DNA from: Paenilisteria portnoyi
Lineage (GTDB): Bacteria > Bacillota > Bacilli > Lactobacillales > Listeriaceae
Reading direction: 5' to 3'
Assembly: GCF_014322795.1 (NCBI RefSeq)
Contig: NZ_JAASTT010000025.1
Location: forward strand, 1-49,268
Length of the DNA stretch: 49,268 nucleotides
Each line of letters begins with the position of its first letter. The stretch's first letter is position 1. A model generated the notes under the pieces. That model had not been told where the DNA came from and searched no databases. It saw nothing but the letters and a program-made list of their open reading frames with translations. The position numbers and the translations under genes were made by a program. Positions 42,069-49,268 of the stretch are shown here, in pieces.

Positions 42069-42187
42069 AGCGTGACGACAAATGCTTAGTTTCAAGGCAA
42101 AAGCGAGTATCAGGGCGGAGCGTACTAGAGTACGTGAGCACTGGAACGGAGCTTTTGACGACGAAAATGAGTGTTTGTCGTCACGCT
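42069..42187. repeat. Large palindromic intergenic repeat, element B
   Basis: A 25-nt left arm (42069-42093, containing CGTGACGACAAATGCT) pairs with 42163-42187 with about three mismatches. The core GGCGGAGCGTACTAGAGTAC plus GTGAGCAC is the reverse complement of element A's core in pattern. Elements A and B share the CGACAAATGCT arm sequence, so they belong to one family. The gap 41978-42068 between them holds nothing recognisable. Confidence 0.75.
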
Positions 42188-42256
42188 TTATTTTGGTTGG
42201 TGGTGCTTTTTTGTGGTAGTATGGTGGGGAAGTTACTTTTATGAGGAGTGATTGTT

Positions 42257-42787
42257 GTGAGGATTCATGTGATGGGGGCGTCGGGGGCTGGGACGTCGAC
42301 GCTTGGTAAGGCGCTGGCTGATAGGCTTGGGGTGGCTTTTTTTGATACGGATGATTATTATTGGGAGGAGAAGTTTTCTGTCAAACGGGCGATTGAGAAT
42401 CGGCTGGAGATGATGGAACGGGATTTTATGACGCGTGAGGATTGGGTGTTGTCGGGAGCATTGTCTAACTGGGGAACGCCGCTGGAACCGTTTTTTGATG
42501 TGGTCGTATTTTTGGAGGTGCCGCGGGATGTGCGATTGGAACGCTTGGTCAGACGGGAACGGGTGCGTTATGGTGAGGCGATTTTGCCGGGAGGAAGTAG
42601 GCATCAGGAGCATATGGAATTTGTTGCATGGGCGTCGAGGTATGAGGACGGGGATGTGGATGTTCGGAGCAAGAAATTGCATGAGACCTGGTTTCAGAAC
42701 TTGGAATGTCCTGTGTTACGAGTTACTGGGGATATGACAGTCGAGGAAGAAGTGGAGCTGGTTTTGACAGAGCTTCAATCAAAGTAA
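42257..42787 (+). CDS. P-loop nucleoside/adenylate-kinase-like protein
   Basis: A 176-residue P-loop NTPase. The phosphate loop GASGAGTST (residues about 6-14) has Thr where most kinases have Lys, a variant seen in a family of small Firmicutes kinase-like proteins. FFDTDDYYWEE matches a substrate-binding DxD region, and RLVRRERVRYG is the lid arginine segment. GTG 42257 is 8 nt behind GAGGAG. It is monocistronic with a strong terminator. Substrate unknown, perhaps a small phosphorylatable metabolite. Confidence 0.8.
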   Translation: MRIHVMGASGAGTSTLGKALADRLGVAFFDTDDYYWEEKFSVKRAIENRLEMMERDFMTREDWVLSGALSNWGTPLEPFFDVVVFLEVPRDVRLERLVRRERVRYGEAILPGGSRHQEHMEFVAWASRYEDGDVDVRSKKLHETWFQNLECPVLRVTGDMTVEEEVELVLTELQSK

Positions 42788-42837
42788 AAAGACTATAGAG
42801 CGCATCCATTTTTTGCGGATGCTTTCTATAGTCTTTA
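42788..42837. terminator. Bidirectional terminator
   Basis: AAAGACTATAGA and GCATCC pair with GGATGC and TCTATAGTCTTT around an A/T-rich loop. On the minus strand a T-run follows as well, directly after the stop of the small frame at 42835-43044. Confidence 0.85.
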
Positions 42838-43044
42838 ATGTAGTGCTTTATCTTTAGATGGTAGTCGGGCGTGTTCTTTTTTTGCTTTGTTAAAGTCGGT
42901 TTGCGAGAAATTTCGCCCCTTCTTTATAAATACGGCATAGGCATAATCGTTAAAAATAACGGGAGCATCATGGATATCTTTTTTGGCAATGATCATGCTG
43001 TTTTTCTCGGCGTCATGTTTGAACATCTGAAAACGTGGAACCAT
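42835..43044 (-). CDS. Doubtful small protein or gene remnant
   Basis: A 69-residue basic frame (MVPRFQMFKHDAEKNSM, KKGRNFSQTDFNKAKKEH) ending right at a bidirectional terminator, which supports a real gene end. No ribosome site precedes the ATG, and the frame continues upstream into the neighbouring gene's leader without a better start. It could be the 3' remnant of a lost gene. No family is recognised. Confidence 0.35.
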   Translation of the reverse strand: MVPRFQMFKHDAEKNSMIIAKKDIHDAPVIFNDYAYAVFIKKGRNFSQTDFNKAKKEHARLPSKDKALH

Positions 43045-43072
43045 ATAAAGATAGTAGGGGGGGGATTTTGTT

Positions 43073-43753
43073 GTGAAAAAAGTATTTTGGAGTATGGCTG
43101 TTGTTTTTCTAGCGTTCGGGATTGTTTTTACAGTTGGGGGCAAGGCGGATGCGGCGACGAATGATGCGCAGCGATTCAAGTCAGTTGGGGCAAATAAGCA
43201 GCTGATTTTGGTGACGACGCCGGGTTACAAGTCCAATAAGGCAACGATTCAGACGTTTGAGCGGGATAGTAAGGGCGTTTGGCAGCGCAAGGCGTTGATG
43301 TACGGATTTATCGGCAGGGATGGTTTTGCGACGACAATGAGGGAAACGGTTGTTCAAAGTCCGCGTGGGAAGTTCACGCTAGGTACGGCGTTCGGTCGCT
43401 ACGCTAATCCGGGGACGAAGATGCCTTACCGCAAAACGAGTACGCGCGATGTGTGGGTGGATGATGGCAAGTCGAAGTTTTACAATTCGTGGCAAGTACT
43501 TCCGGTCAATAATCGCTGGAAATCTGCAGAAAAATTGTATCAGCCAGCGTATAATTATGCGTTCGCGATTAACTATAATCCGCTGAGAAAACCAGGCTGG
43601 GGCTCGGCAATCTTTTTCCACGTATCTAGCAGTTACACGATGGGTTGCACAGGAACAAGCCAAGCGAACGTCCTTAAAATTCTGAAATGGCTCGATCCGA
43701 AGAAGAAACCGGTAATTATTCAATCGCCGAGAACGGAATTGAGTAGATACTAA
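43073..43753 (+). CDS. Secreted L,D-transpeptidase-like protein
   Basis: A 226-residue exported protein. A signal peptide (about 1-27, ending GKADAA) is followed by a YkuD-like domain. The catalytic signature is FFHVSSSYTMGCTGTS with His183 and Cys192, close to the HXX...S/T-HGC-type motif but with MGC in place of HGC. L,D-transpeptidases crosslink peptidoglycan or attach proteins to it. GTG 43073 follows GGGGGGG by about 8 nt. It is followed by its own terminator, and a secreted M6 protease comes next. The altered motif leaves activity unproven. Confidence 0.78.
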   Translation: MKKVFWSMAVVFLAFGIVFTVGGKADAATNDAQRFKSVGANKQLILVTTPGYKSNKATIQTFERDSKGVWQRKALMYGFIGRDGFATTMRETVVQSPRGKFTLGTAFGRYANPGTKMPYRKTSTRDVWVDDGKSKFYNSWQVLPVNNRWKSAEKLYQPAYNYAFAINYNPLRKPGWGSAIFFHVSSSYTMGCTGTSQANVLKILKWLDPKKKPVIIQSPRTELSRY

Positions 43754-43761
43754 ACGAAGGG

Positions 43762-43789
43762 AGCTTTCCGAATTCGGAGGGCTTTTTTT
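43762..43789 (+). terminator. Terminator after the transpeptidase-like gene
   Basis: AGCTTTCCG pairs with CGGAGGGCT (two wobble pairs) around AATT, followed by a T-run. Confidence 0.7.
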
Positions 43790-43889
43790 ATTGTTCACCT
43801 ATGCGCATCGTTTAACCTTTTTTAATTACGGGTATTAATTACCAATCAAGAAGCGGTGAATTTTGCCGAAATTAAAGGAGGAACAAATC

Positions 43890-45530
43890 ATGCGGCCTAT
43901 TCTGAAATGGATGGCGCTGATAGTCATGATGGTTCTATCGATATGTACCGCAACGACAGCACAAGCAAGTTCCGCAGATTCCTTACAGGCAGCAAATCAA
44001 AAAACGACCCCCGTTACGGTAAGTAAATATCCGAGCGCATCATCTCTACCAGCGCAGGCACCAACGACGGCGATTCCGAAAGTGAGCGCTATGCCAACGA
44101 CAAATCGCGTGCTAGTGATTTTAGTGAGTTTCAAAGACGTGGCAATCAAGCAGAGCGAAGCAAGTTGGAATCAGAAGGTTTTTAGTACGACGAGTAAATC
44201 AGTGCGACTTTATTATACACAAGCAACCAATGCCAAAATTAATCTAGTTCCAGCGAGCGAAACGTCGGGTACTGTTAATAATGGTGTGGTTCGAGTGAAA
44301 CTGAATCTTAACCATCCTCGGACCGGCGCGGCGATTGATACGCGTAACCAATATATTGTTCGGGATGCGCTTATTGCAGCGAATGGTTTTGTTAATTTTG
44401 CACAATACGATACGAATAAAAATGGTCGCATCGATGCTGGGGAATTGCATGTGATGACGATTATAGCTGGGCAGGAGCGGGCTTACATGAATACGGCACT
44501 CTCGGTTTGGGGACATATGTGGGGCATGAATTCGACTATTACGCCCAAGTTGGATGGCAAAACATTCTTCACATACACGCAGTTTGGCGAGATGCATGGC
44601 ACGCATATGGCGACAATCGGTGTTATCGCACATGAGCTCGGCCACGATTTAGGCTTGCTAGATCTCTATAACACGAGTGGTTCAGGAAGCGGGCTTGGCA
44701 CTTACAGTTTGATGGCAAAAGGTGCATGGGGAACACAGTCTGGCGATAGTTATCCAGGCCAAACGCCAGTACTTCTAGACGCCTACTCCAAAGTCAAAAT
44801 TGGTGCGGTGACACCACGAGTTGTGAGCACAACAACGTCCTCCGTCCAAAACGTATACGCGGGTACGACGATTTTGCGAGTCAACACGAGTTCCTCAAAA
44901 GAATATTTTTTAATTGAGAATCGGCAATTTATCGGTTTTGACCGCGCGCTGATTGGCAAAGTATACAAAGGCGGCATCGCGATTTATCATGTGAATACAA
45001 ACTATGGTAGCAATCAAACGATCGGCAAGCAACTTGTAACCCTGAAAGAAGCGAATCAAGGTATTGCAGGCTTTTCTCAACTGAATAGTGGCAGTACAGC
45101 AATGTCTGATGCTTTCTACTACGTTGGCACGGGATCTCGAGGAAAAGTGCAGCAAATCTATTTGAATAATCGCACAAATCCATCGAATCGTCTCAGTAAT
45201 GGTGCCTATCCGAATTTCTCATTCAAAGTGAATTCAAAACCAGGAACGGCGATGTCCGTCACGATTGGTCCAGCCTATCCAGTGACAGCGGTCGCACTTA
45301 ATCGTAGCGGTGTCTACATCAAAAAGAACGCCTCCTTCCAGATGAGCGCAACCATTGCACCAACCAACGCATCGAATAAAGGAATCGCTTGGACGACCTC
45401 AGATGCAAAAATCGCGATAGTAGATGCAAAAGGTAAGATAACCGGGAAAGCAGTTGGTACAGCTACAATCACAGCACGAACATTAGACGGATCTAAAAAG
45501 GATACCGTGCTCATTAAAGTAACGAATTAA
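43890..45530 (+). CDS. Secreted M6-family metalloprotease with Big_2 domain
   Basis: A 546-residue exported zinc protease. A signal peptide ends near TAQA (about residue 27). Zinc site HELGH at residues 248-252 lies within IAHELGHDLGLLDLYNTSG, the M6 (immune inhibitor A-like) pattern. DTNKNGRIDAGEL upstream looks like an EF-hand calcium loop. The last 80 residues (VTAVALNRSGVYIKKNA to the end) form a bacterial Ig-like group 2 domain, probably for wall or glycan binding. ATG 43890 is 8 nt after AAAGGAGG. Relatives degrade host or competitor proteins; the target here is unknown. Confidence 0.88.
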   Translation: MRPILKWMALIVMMVLSICTATTAQASSADSLQAANQKTTPVTVSKYPSASSLPAQAPTTAIPKVSAMPTTNRVLVILVSFKDVAIKQSEASWNQKVFSTTSKSVRLYYTQATNAKINLVPASETSGTVNNGVVRVKLNLNHPRTGAAIDTRNQYIVRDALIAANGFVNFAQYDTNKNGRIDAGELHVMTIIAGQERAYMNTALSVWGHMWGMNSTITPKLDGKTFFTYTQFGEMHGTHMATIGVIAHELGHDLGLLDLYNTSGSGSGLGTYSLMAKGAWGTQSGDSYPGQTPVLLDAYSKVKIGAVTPRVVSTTTSSVQNVYAGTTILRVNTSSSKEYFLIENRQFIGFDRALIGKVYKGGIAIYHVNTNYGSNQTIGKQLVTLKEANQGIAGFSQLNSGSTAMSDAFYYVGTGSRGKVQQIYLNNRTNPSNRLSNGAYPNFSFKVNSKPGTAMSVTIGPAYPVTAVALNRSGVYIKKNASFQMSATIAPTNASNKGIAWTTSDAKIAIVDAKGKITGKAVGTATITARTLDGSKKDTVLIKVTN

Positions 45531-45536
45531 ATCAGC

Positions 45537-45583
45537 TTGACAAATTAGGAAGGTGCCTTTATAATATAAACAAAGGTACCTTT
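45537..45583 (+). promoter_or_regulatory. Consensus promoter with twin MarR operators
   Basis: TTGACA (45537-45542), a 17-nt spacer and TATAAT (45560-45565) are a full consensus promoter. Two copies of an AAGGTRCCTT palindrome lie at 45550-45560 (in the spacer) and 45572-45583 (a perfect 12-bp palindrome around +1), about 22 bp apart, or two helical turns. This fits cooperative autorepression by the MarR protein encoded next. Confidence 0.8.
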
Positions 45584-45627
45584 TAATTATGTCTTATGAC
45601 GAAAAAAATCAAATGGAGGAATTACAA

Positions 45628-46278
45628 ATGAGCGAAACAGAAAACAATTTAATGAAACAATTTATCCAATTTAACCGGATGTTACACCACTATCAAATCC
45701 ACAATTTACGTAGTGCTGGACCGTTTGGCAACCCATATCGAGGTCAAGGTCGCGTGTTATCCATTTTGAAAATGAAACCAGAAATTACACAGAAAGAATT
45801 GGCATATTTGCTTGATATGCGTAACCAGTCACTGGGCGAGTTATTGACGAAATTGGAAAAAAGCGAATACATCACACGCGAACCATCAGAGGCAGACCGT
45901 CGCGTGATGAATGTGAAGTTGACAGAGGCTGGCGCTGAGGCAGCGGAGCAAAGTAAAGATAACCAAACCGACTATAACAAGATTTTCGACGTGCTAAATG
46001 ATGAAGAAAAGGCTAATTTGCACGATTATATGCACCGAATTACAGATGAACTTGAGAAAGAGCTAGGCGACATTGCTGGCGATGAAGCTTTCGAAGATCC
46101 ACGGATGCAAGGTAGAGGCGGATTCCCAGGCTTTGGCGGCGGCAGACCACACCCAGGCGGTCATGGTCACCGCGGTCATCATAGCGATCCAAGATTTTCT
46201 CGTGGTGGATATCCAGATTTCGGTGCTATGCGCGACGTAGATCATTTCGGACATCAAGATTTTGAAAATCAAAAATAA
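45628..46278 (+). CDS. MarR-family regulator with Gly/His-rich tail
   Basis: A 216-residue regulator. Residues about 1-140 are a MarR winged helix (EITQKELAYLLDMRNQSLGELLTKLEKSEYITREP, then DRRVMNVKLTEAG). From about residue 160 the protein continues as a tail rich in Gly, His, Pro and Arg (GGRPHPGGHGHRGHHSD), which could bind metal such as Ni, Zn or Cu or be disordered. ATG 45628 is 7 nt behind GGAGGA; a farther ATG at 45589 lacks a site. It is alone in its unit, with two operator palindromes in its promoter, so targets must lie elsewhere or it acts only on itself. Confidence 0.85.
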   Translation: MSETENNLMKQFIQFNRMLHHYQIHNLRSAGPFGNPYRGQGRVLSILKMKPEITQKELAYLLDMRNQSLGELLTKLEKSEYITREPSEADRRVMNVKLTEAGAEAAEQSKDNQTDYNKIFDVLNDEEKANLHDYMHRITDELEKELGDIAGDEAFEDPRMQGRGGFPGFGGGRPHPGGHGHRGHHSDPRFSRGGYPDFGAMRDVDHFGHQDFENQK

Positions 46279-46284
46279 GCAGAC

Positions 46285-46342
46285 AAAAGCGCGGTATAGA
46301 GCTTGGGATTATAACCCGAGACTCCATGCCGCGCTTGTTTTC
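46285..46342. terminator. Bidirectional terminator
   Basis: AAGCGCGG with an inner CTTGGG pairs with CCCGAG and CCGCGCTT, with T residues on both outer sides. It lies between the MarR gene and the convergent PH-domain gene. Confidence 0.85.
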
Positions 46343-46343
46343 T

Positions 46344-46724
46344 TTATGAGAGAATAGCCTGTGCCAAGATTTTTTGTATTTCCACGACAGGTGCACCTTT
46401 TGAAAAATTGATGCTCGTGGAAGGGTCGGACTCACTAGAAATCCAGATTTTCAATTCCACATCTAAATCAAAATGGCCGGTTGTTTCGACGCTGAATCGA
46501 CTGATACTTTTATAAGGAATGGTTTTATATTCGGTTTTTTTCCCCGTCACGCCTTGTTTATCAACTAGGATAAGACGTTTATTTGTGAAGGCTAGGGAGT
46601 TACGGATGATTTTGTAGCCCGCGATAATTTCTTCATCGGGAATAAGGACATCCACTAGCTCCTTTTGAACTTCCTCTAAGTCTGTTGTAGATGCATTTCC
46701 CATAATTTTATCTAAGAATCCCAA
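46344..46724 (-). CDS. Bacterial PH-domain protein
   Basis: A 126-residue cytosolic protein with one bacterial pleckstrin-homology domain of the YvbH/bPH_1 type: EEIIAGYKIIRNSLAFTNKRLILVD, then TIPYKSISRFSVE. It starts at TTG 46724, 6 nt behind GGAGGAG. It lies 24 nt after the ClC channel gene on the same strand, so co-transcription is likely. Relatives are small conserved proteins of unknown role. Confidence 0.82.
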   Translation of the reverse strand: MGFLDKIMGNASTTDLEEVQKELVDVLIPDEEIIAGYKIIRNSLAFTNKRLILVDKQGVTGKKTEYKTIPYKSISRFSVETTGHFDLDVELKIWISSESDPSTSINFSKGAPVVEIQKILAQAILS

Positions 46725-46748
46725 CTGAATCTCCTCCTTGAATGATGT

Positions 46749-47969
46749 TTATGAAGCTGTCACACGTTTTGGTTTATAAACGGCTAGATACGCTGCGACT
46801 ACGATAAATAGCCATAATTGGAACGGAAAAAATAAGGCTAGTAATAAAGCAGCGGCGAGCGGTTTCTTCAGAATCACCGCGCAAGAGGCTGTTGCAAAAA
46901 TGGCTACGATGAATATTGGATCAGCGGGAAGTATTTTGGTCAAGGCGAAACCTACTGCGATACTGGCAAAAATAATCGGGAAAATGTGGCCACCGCGCCA
47001 ACCTGTGCCAAGACATATTCTTGTTACGAATAATTTGGCAAACCCAATTGCAAGCAGGAGGTAGATAGACATTGAATCGTATTCTTTCGCGATTTCACCG
47101 ACCCCGTGTTCACCGGAGTAGAGCATGTTAGGCAGGAAGAACGCAAAGACACCTAAAATCAGGCCGCCAATTACAGCAAGCATAATGGGTTTGGATTGAA
47201 TTTTACGAGTTGCAAAGGTAATGCCGGTTTCGAAAAGGCCGTATACTTTACCAAAATATTTGCCTGCGAGTAAGAGTGGAATTAGTAAAAGTAACTCTGG
47301 CCAAGAAATCGTAGCCGAGCCTATATTTGCAAATGGGCTTGGGCCGTCATTAAGTTGCAGAAGGTAGTAGAAAACTAGGAAGCCCGCAGATACGGAGAAG
47401 AAGTAAATGATTATTTTTTGGATATGTAGTTTTTTACTGATGTCGTGGTTAGCTTCTCCTTCTTGTGTAGAGGCAATTCCGAATAATGGCGAGGCAAAGA
47501 TGATAGATAGCAATGCGCCGATTCCGAATTCGATGAGTGCGTCGCGCTGTTGGTATGTAAAATGGAGTTTATCGCCGACCCATGTTACAAGACCTGCGCA
47601 GATACTGACTAAAGCGGCCTCCGGACCAAGACTTGCGCCAAACATTAATACGATCAGAGCGGCTACAAGGTTTCGCCAGAGTTTTCCTTGATAGGAAACG
47701 CGACCATTTGTATGAAATTCGCCCATGACTTCATCCATTTCACGCGGGTATGGCCCGATGTGTTTTCGCGATAGTCCGACAAATACGCCACCTAATGTAC
47801 ATATCAGGATGGGCCAAAATACGGGATCACCGAATAATGAAGCTCCTGCATCCCAGACAAGATAGATGAGGAAATTTGCCAATCGAAGGAATAAGAAGGC
47901 AATCACTGCTACGAGTGTGCCTAAAATAATCCCGTATAAAGTTAGAACTAGTTGTAATCGAAGTTTCAT
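46749..47969 (-). CDS. ClC-type chloride channel/transporter
   Basis: A 406-residue membrane protein with the ClC fold. GASLGPEAALVSI contains the conserved gating glutamate of the GxxGPE motif, and TGWRGGHIFPI is the later anion-selectivity loop. It moves chloride or exchanges it for protons across the cytoplasmic membrane; the family aids acid or osmotic resistance. No CBS domains follow. A LapA-like small membrane gene lies 27 bp upstream and the PH-domain gene 24 bp downstream on the same strand, suggesting a three-gene unit. Confidence 0.88.
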   Translation of the reverse strand: MKLRLQLVLTLYGIILGTLVAVIAFLFLRLANFLIYLVWDAGASLFGDPVFWPILICTLGGVFVGLSRKHIGPYPREMDEVMGEFHTNGRVSYQGKLWRNLVAALIVLMFGASLGPEAALVSICAGLVTWVGDKLHFTYQQRDALIEFGIGALLSIIFASPLFGIASTQEGEANHDISKKLHIQKIIIYFFSVSAGFLVFYYLLQLNDGPSPFANIGSATISWPELLLLIPLLLAGKYFGKVYGLFETGITFATRKIQSKPIMLAVIGGLILGVFAFFLPNMLYSGEHGVGEIAKEYDSMSIYLLLAIGFAKLFVTRICLGTGWRGGHIFPIIFASIAVGFALTKILPADPIFIVAIFATASCAVILKKPLAAALLLALFFPFQLWLFIVVAAYLAVYKPKRVTAS

Positions 47970-47996
47970 GTTTTCGTACCCCCAAATAATGCTTCT

Positions 47997-48206
47997 CTAT
48001 TTATTTTTCCTGAATTTTTTAAAGGCTAGCGTGATTAAAGAACCCATAATTGCGGAACCGAGGATGATGAAAACAAGTGGTGCATTGAAATGCATAAATA
48101 TGATGCTAACACGAACGCTATCCCAATTGGCAAAGGCGAAAATAATAAATAGGATAGCAATGATAATCCCGATAATAGCTTTGACTGATATTTTTTTATT
48201 GGCCAT
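47997..48206 (-). CDS. LapA-domain (DUF1049) small membrane protein
   Basis: 69 residues with two membrane helices (IIGIIIAILFIIFAFANWD and PLVFIILGSAIMGSLITLAF) separated by VRVSIIFMHFNA and ending KKFRKNK, the LapA/YrvD-like DUF1049 pattern. AAGGAGGG is 6 nt upstream of the ATG. It is probably the first gene of the unit with ClC and the PH-domain gene. Function unknown; E. coli LapA acts in lipopolysaccharide assembly, which is irrelevant to a Gram-positive cell. Confidence 0.82.
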   Translation of the reverse strand: MANKKISVKAIIGIIIAILFIIFAFANWDSVRVSIIFMHFNAPLVFIILGSAIMGSLITLAFKKFRKNK

Positions 48207-48433
48207 GTGAAACCCTCCTTATCTAAAAACTTAAGTAAGTAACAATTCCCTAGAATGATTTAGGCTAAACTTAGATACAATTTGGACAAGCCATCGATAA
48301 TCTTATTTTACATTAGAAATTAGTGGAGCGGAAATATTATGTGTTTTTTTTGTTGAATTTATTACTAAACATAAAAATGAAATCGAAAAAACCAGTAAAT
48401 GCGCGAGGTGATGCAACACTTACTGGCTCGACC
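48207..48433 (-). other. Intergenic region with a terminator
   Basis: 227 bp that hold a minus-strand terminator at 48385-48426 (CCAGTAA pairing with TTACTGG, T-run on the minus strand) for the gene at 48434-48811. The rest should contain the promoter of the LapA-ClC unit, but no clear -35/-10 pair is seen. Confidence 0.6.
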
Positions 48434-48811
48434 TTATTTCTCCTGTCTTAGTGAAACAGGTTTATCTAGAATTTCTTTCATGATGATAGCGTCCTGCATT
48501 TTACCACGAACACGTTTTTTCGTAACGGTATGGTGATGATGCATGTGAGTTACGTTTGTATCAGTGTTTGTGATCGCATCTTTAATTACAGTATCTTTGT
48601 ATCCAGATGGTTGCGTTTTTTTAGCAGGTGTTTTCTTAGTATTGGAGCGGGTTTGTGAGCGTTGCTTCGGGACTTTCGGAAGATTGGATTTCTCCTCTTC
48701 TTTTTTCTCGGTTTCGGCTTTCTTGAAATAGCTGATGAGGCCGAAAAGAATCCCGATAATAACGACAGCAGTACCGAACCAATCGCCAACATTAGCAAAA
48801 ATACTATCCAT
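48434..48811 (-). CDS. Membrane-anchored basic protein with His cluster, unknown
   Basis: 125 residues. One N-terminal membrane helix (VVIIGILFGLISYF) is followed by a Lys/Glu/Pro-rich disordered stretch (KKEEEKSNLPKVPKQRSQT, TKKTPAKKTQPS), a histidine cluster (HMHHHHTVTKKRVRG) and a short C-terminal helix. Orientation with the tail inside is likely from the positive residues. AAAGAAGG lies 10-14 nt before the ATG. The family is not recognised, although similar short proteins occur in Listeria. Metal or nucleic-acid binding is possible from the His and Lys content only. Confidence 0.65.
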   Translation of the reverse strand: MDSIFANVGDWFGTAVVIIGILFGLISYFKKAETEKKEEEKSNLPKVPKQRSQTRSNTKKTPAKKTQPSGYKDTVIKDAITNTDTNVTHMHHHHTVTKKRVRGKMQDAIIMKEILDKPVSLRQEK

Positions 48812-48845
48812 TTTCGTTACACCTTCTTTCTGAAATGCGATGGAA

Positions 48846-49268
48846 ATTGTTGAGGCTGTTCGAATGAAATGAGTTACAGCCTCAATATAGATATGAACAG
48901 AGTGAATATCTAATCCTAAACAACGACAATGCCCGCCAAACTTATTTGTCTTCCTTTGCTATAGCTTCCCGCATTGTTGAGGCTGTTCGAATAAAAATGA
49001 GTTACAGCATCAATATGGATATGAACAAAGTGAATATCCTACCCGCTAAATAACGACAATGCCCACCAAACTTATTTGTCCTCTTTCGCAATAGCCTCGC
49101 GCATTGTTGAGGCTGTTCGAATGAAAATGAGTTACAGCCTCAATATAGATGTGAACAGAGTGAATATCTAATCCGCTAAACAACAACAATACCCACCAAA
49201 CTTATTTGTCCTCTTTCGCAATAGCCTCGCGCATTGTTGAGGCTGTTCGAATAAGATGAGTTACAGCA
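48846..49268. repeat. Tandem array, 127-130 bp unit, running off the window
   Basis: Units start with ATTGTTGAGGCTGTTCGAAT at 48846, 48973, 49103 and 49233, giving periods of 127, 130 and 130 bp; the fourth copy is cut by the window edge. In copies 1 and 3 TTGAGGCTGT pairs perfectly with ACAGCCTCAA across a 16-17-nt loop. On the minus strand each complete unit carries a short frame ending MREAIAKEDK and a stop. No gene spans the array in this window. Confidence 0.88.

Noticed and set aside
48846-49268. CRISPR array
   Set aside because: The repeat unit is about 127-130 bp with no unique spacers, and there are no cas genes.

Overview
The window reads as low-to-moderate GC Firmicutes chromosome, most likely family Listeriaceae. 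This is an inference from an LPKTG sortase substrate, PrfA/Crp-like regulators, an LXG/type VII effector locus, a SAM-I riboswitch ahead of metX and a BirA-box bioY. Nothing in the window fixes a species. No rRNA, tRNA, CRISPR array, phage module or complete IS element was seen.

Layout. 1-330: a 62-bp-offset duplication that breaks a small reading frame. 330-1718: an amino-acid permease. 1826-4169: a type VII secretion effector operon with two short helical partners, an LXG toxin ending in a TNT-type NAD glycohydrolase domain, and an immunity candidate. 4275-4385: a perfect terminator followed directly by the first 63 nt of a group II intron. 4464-6792: a PadR regulator divergent from an MFS exporter and a universal stress protein, with a PadR-type palindrome between them. 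6848-7702: an alpha/beta hydrolase.

7925-18302 is the metabolic centre: allC, an MFS carrier, allE, two tandem allD paralogues, allF (fdrA), allG (ylbE) and an in-frame fusion of allH (ylbF) to carbamate kinase (allK). Together these would take allantoate through ureidoglycine, ureidoglycolate and oxalurate to oxamate plus carbamoyl phosphate, and then to ATP, CO2 and ammonia. No allantoinase, canonical allantoin permease or pathway regulator is present. The fusion still carries a perfect Shine-Dalgarno and ATG at the domain junction.

18393-29437: a sugar-porter/AraC pair, an FNT channel, an effector-binding protein, SAM-riboswitch metX, an HdeD-like protein, an LPXTG surface protein with a decayed paralogue fragment, an uncharacterised secreted protein, a second group II intron 5' fragment (again directly behind a terminator), a Crp-like regulator and bioY. 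29616-37662: a PadR-DUF1700-DUF4097 envelope module, a permuted NlpC/P60-like protein, an acetyltransferase, a frameshifted Crp-like regulator, small membrane proteins, a MATE exporter, and a TetR/SDR divergent pair. 37790-41828: a MarR-controlled heterodimeric ABC exporter. 41829-42247: two large palindromic repeats of one family. 42257-48811: a P-loop kinase, a secreted L,D-transpeptidase-like protein, an M6 protease, a MarR regulator with a Gly/His-rich tail and twin palindromic operators, a PH-domain protein, a ClC channel, a LapA-like protein and a basic/His-rich membrane-anchored protein. The window ends inside a 127-130 bp tandem repeat array.

The observations I rate highest are the allH-allK fusion with its internal start signals, the LXG-TNT locus, the two terminator-linked group II intron fragments, the terminal repeat array and the MarR operator architecture.
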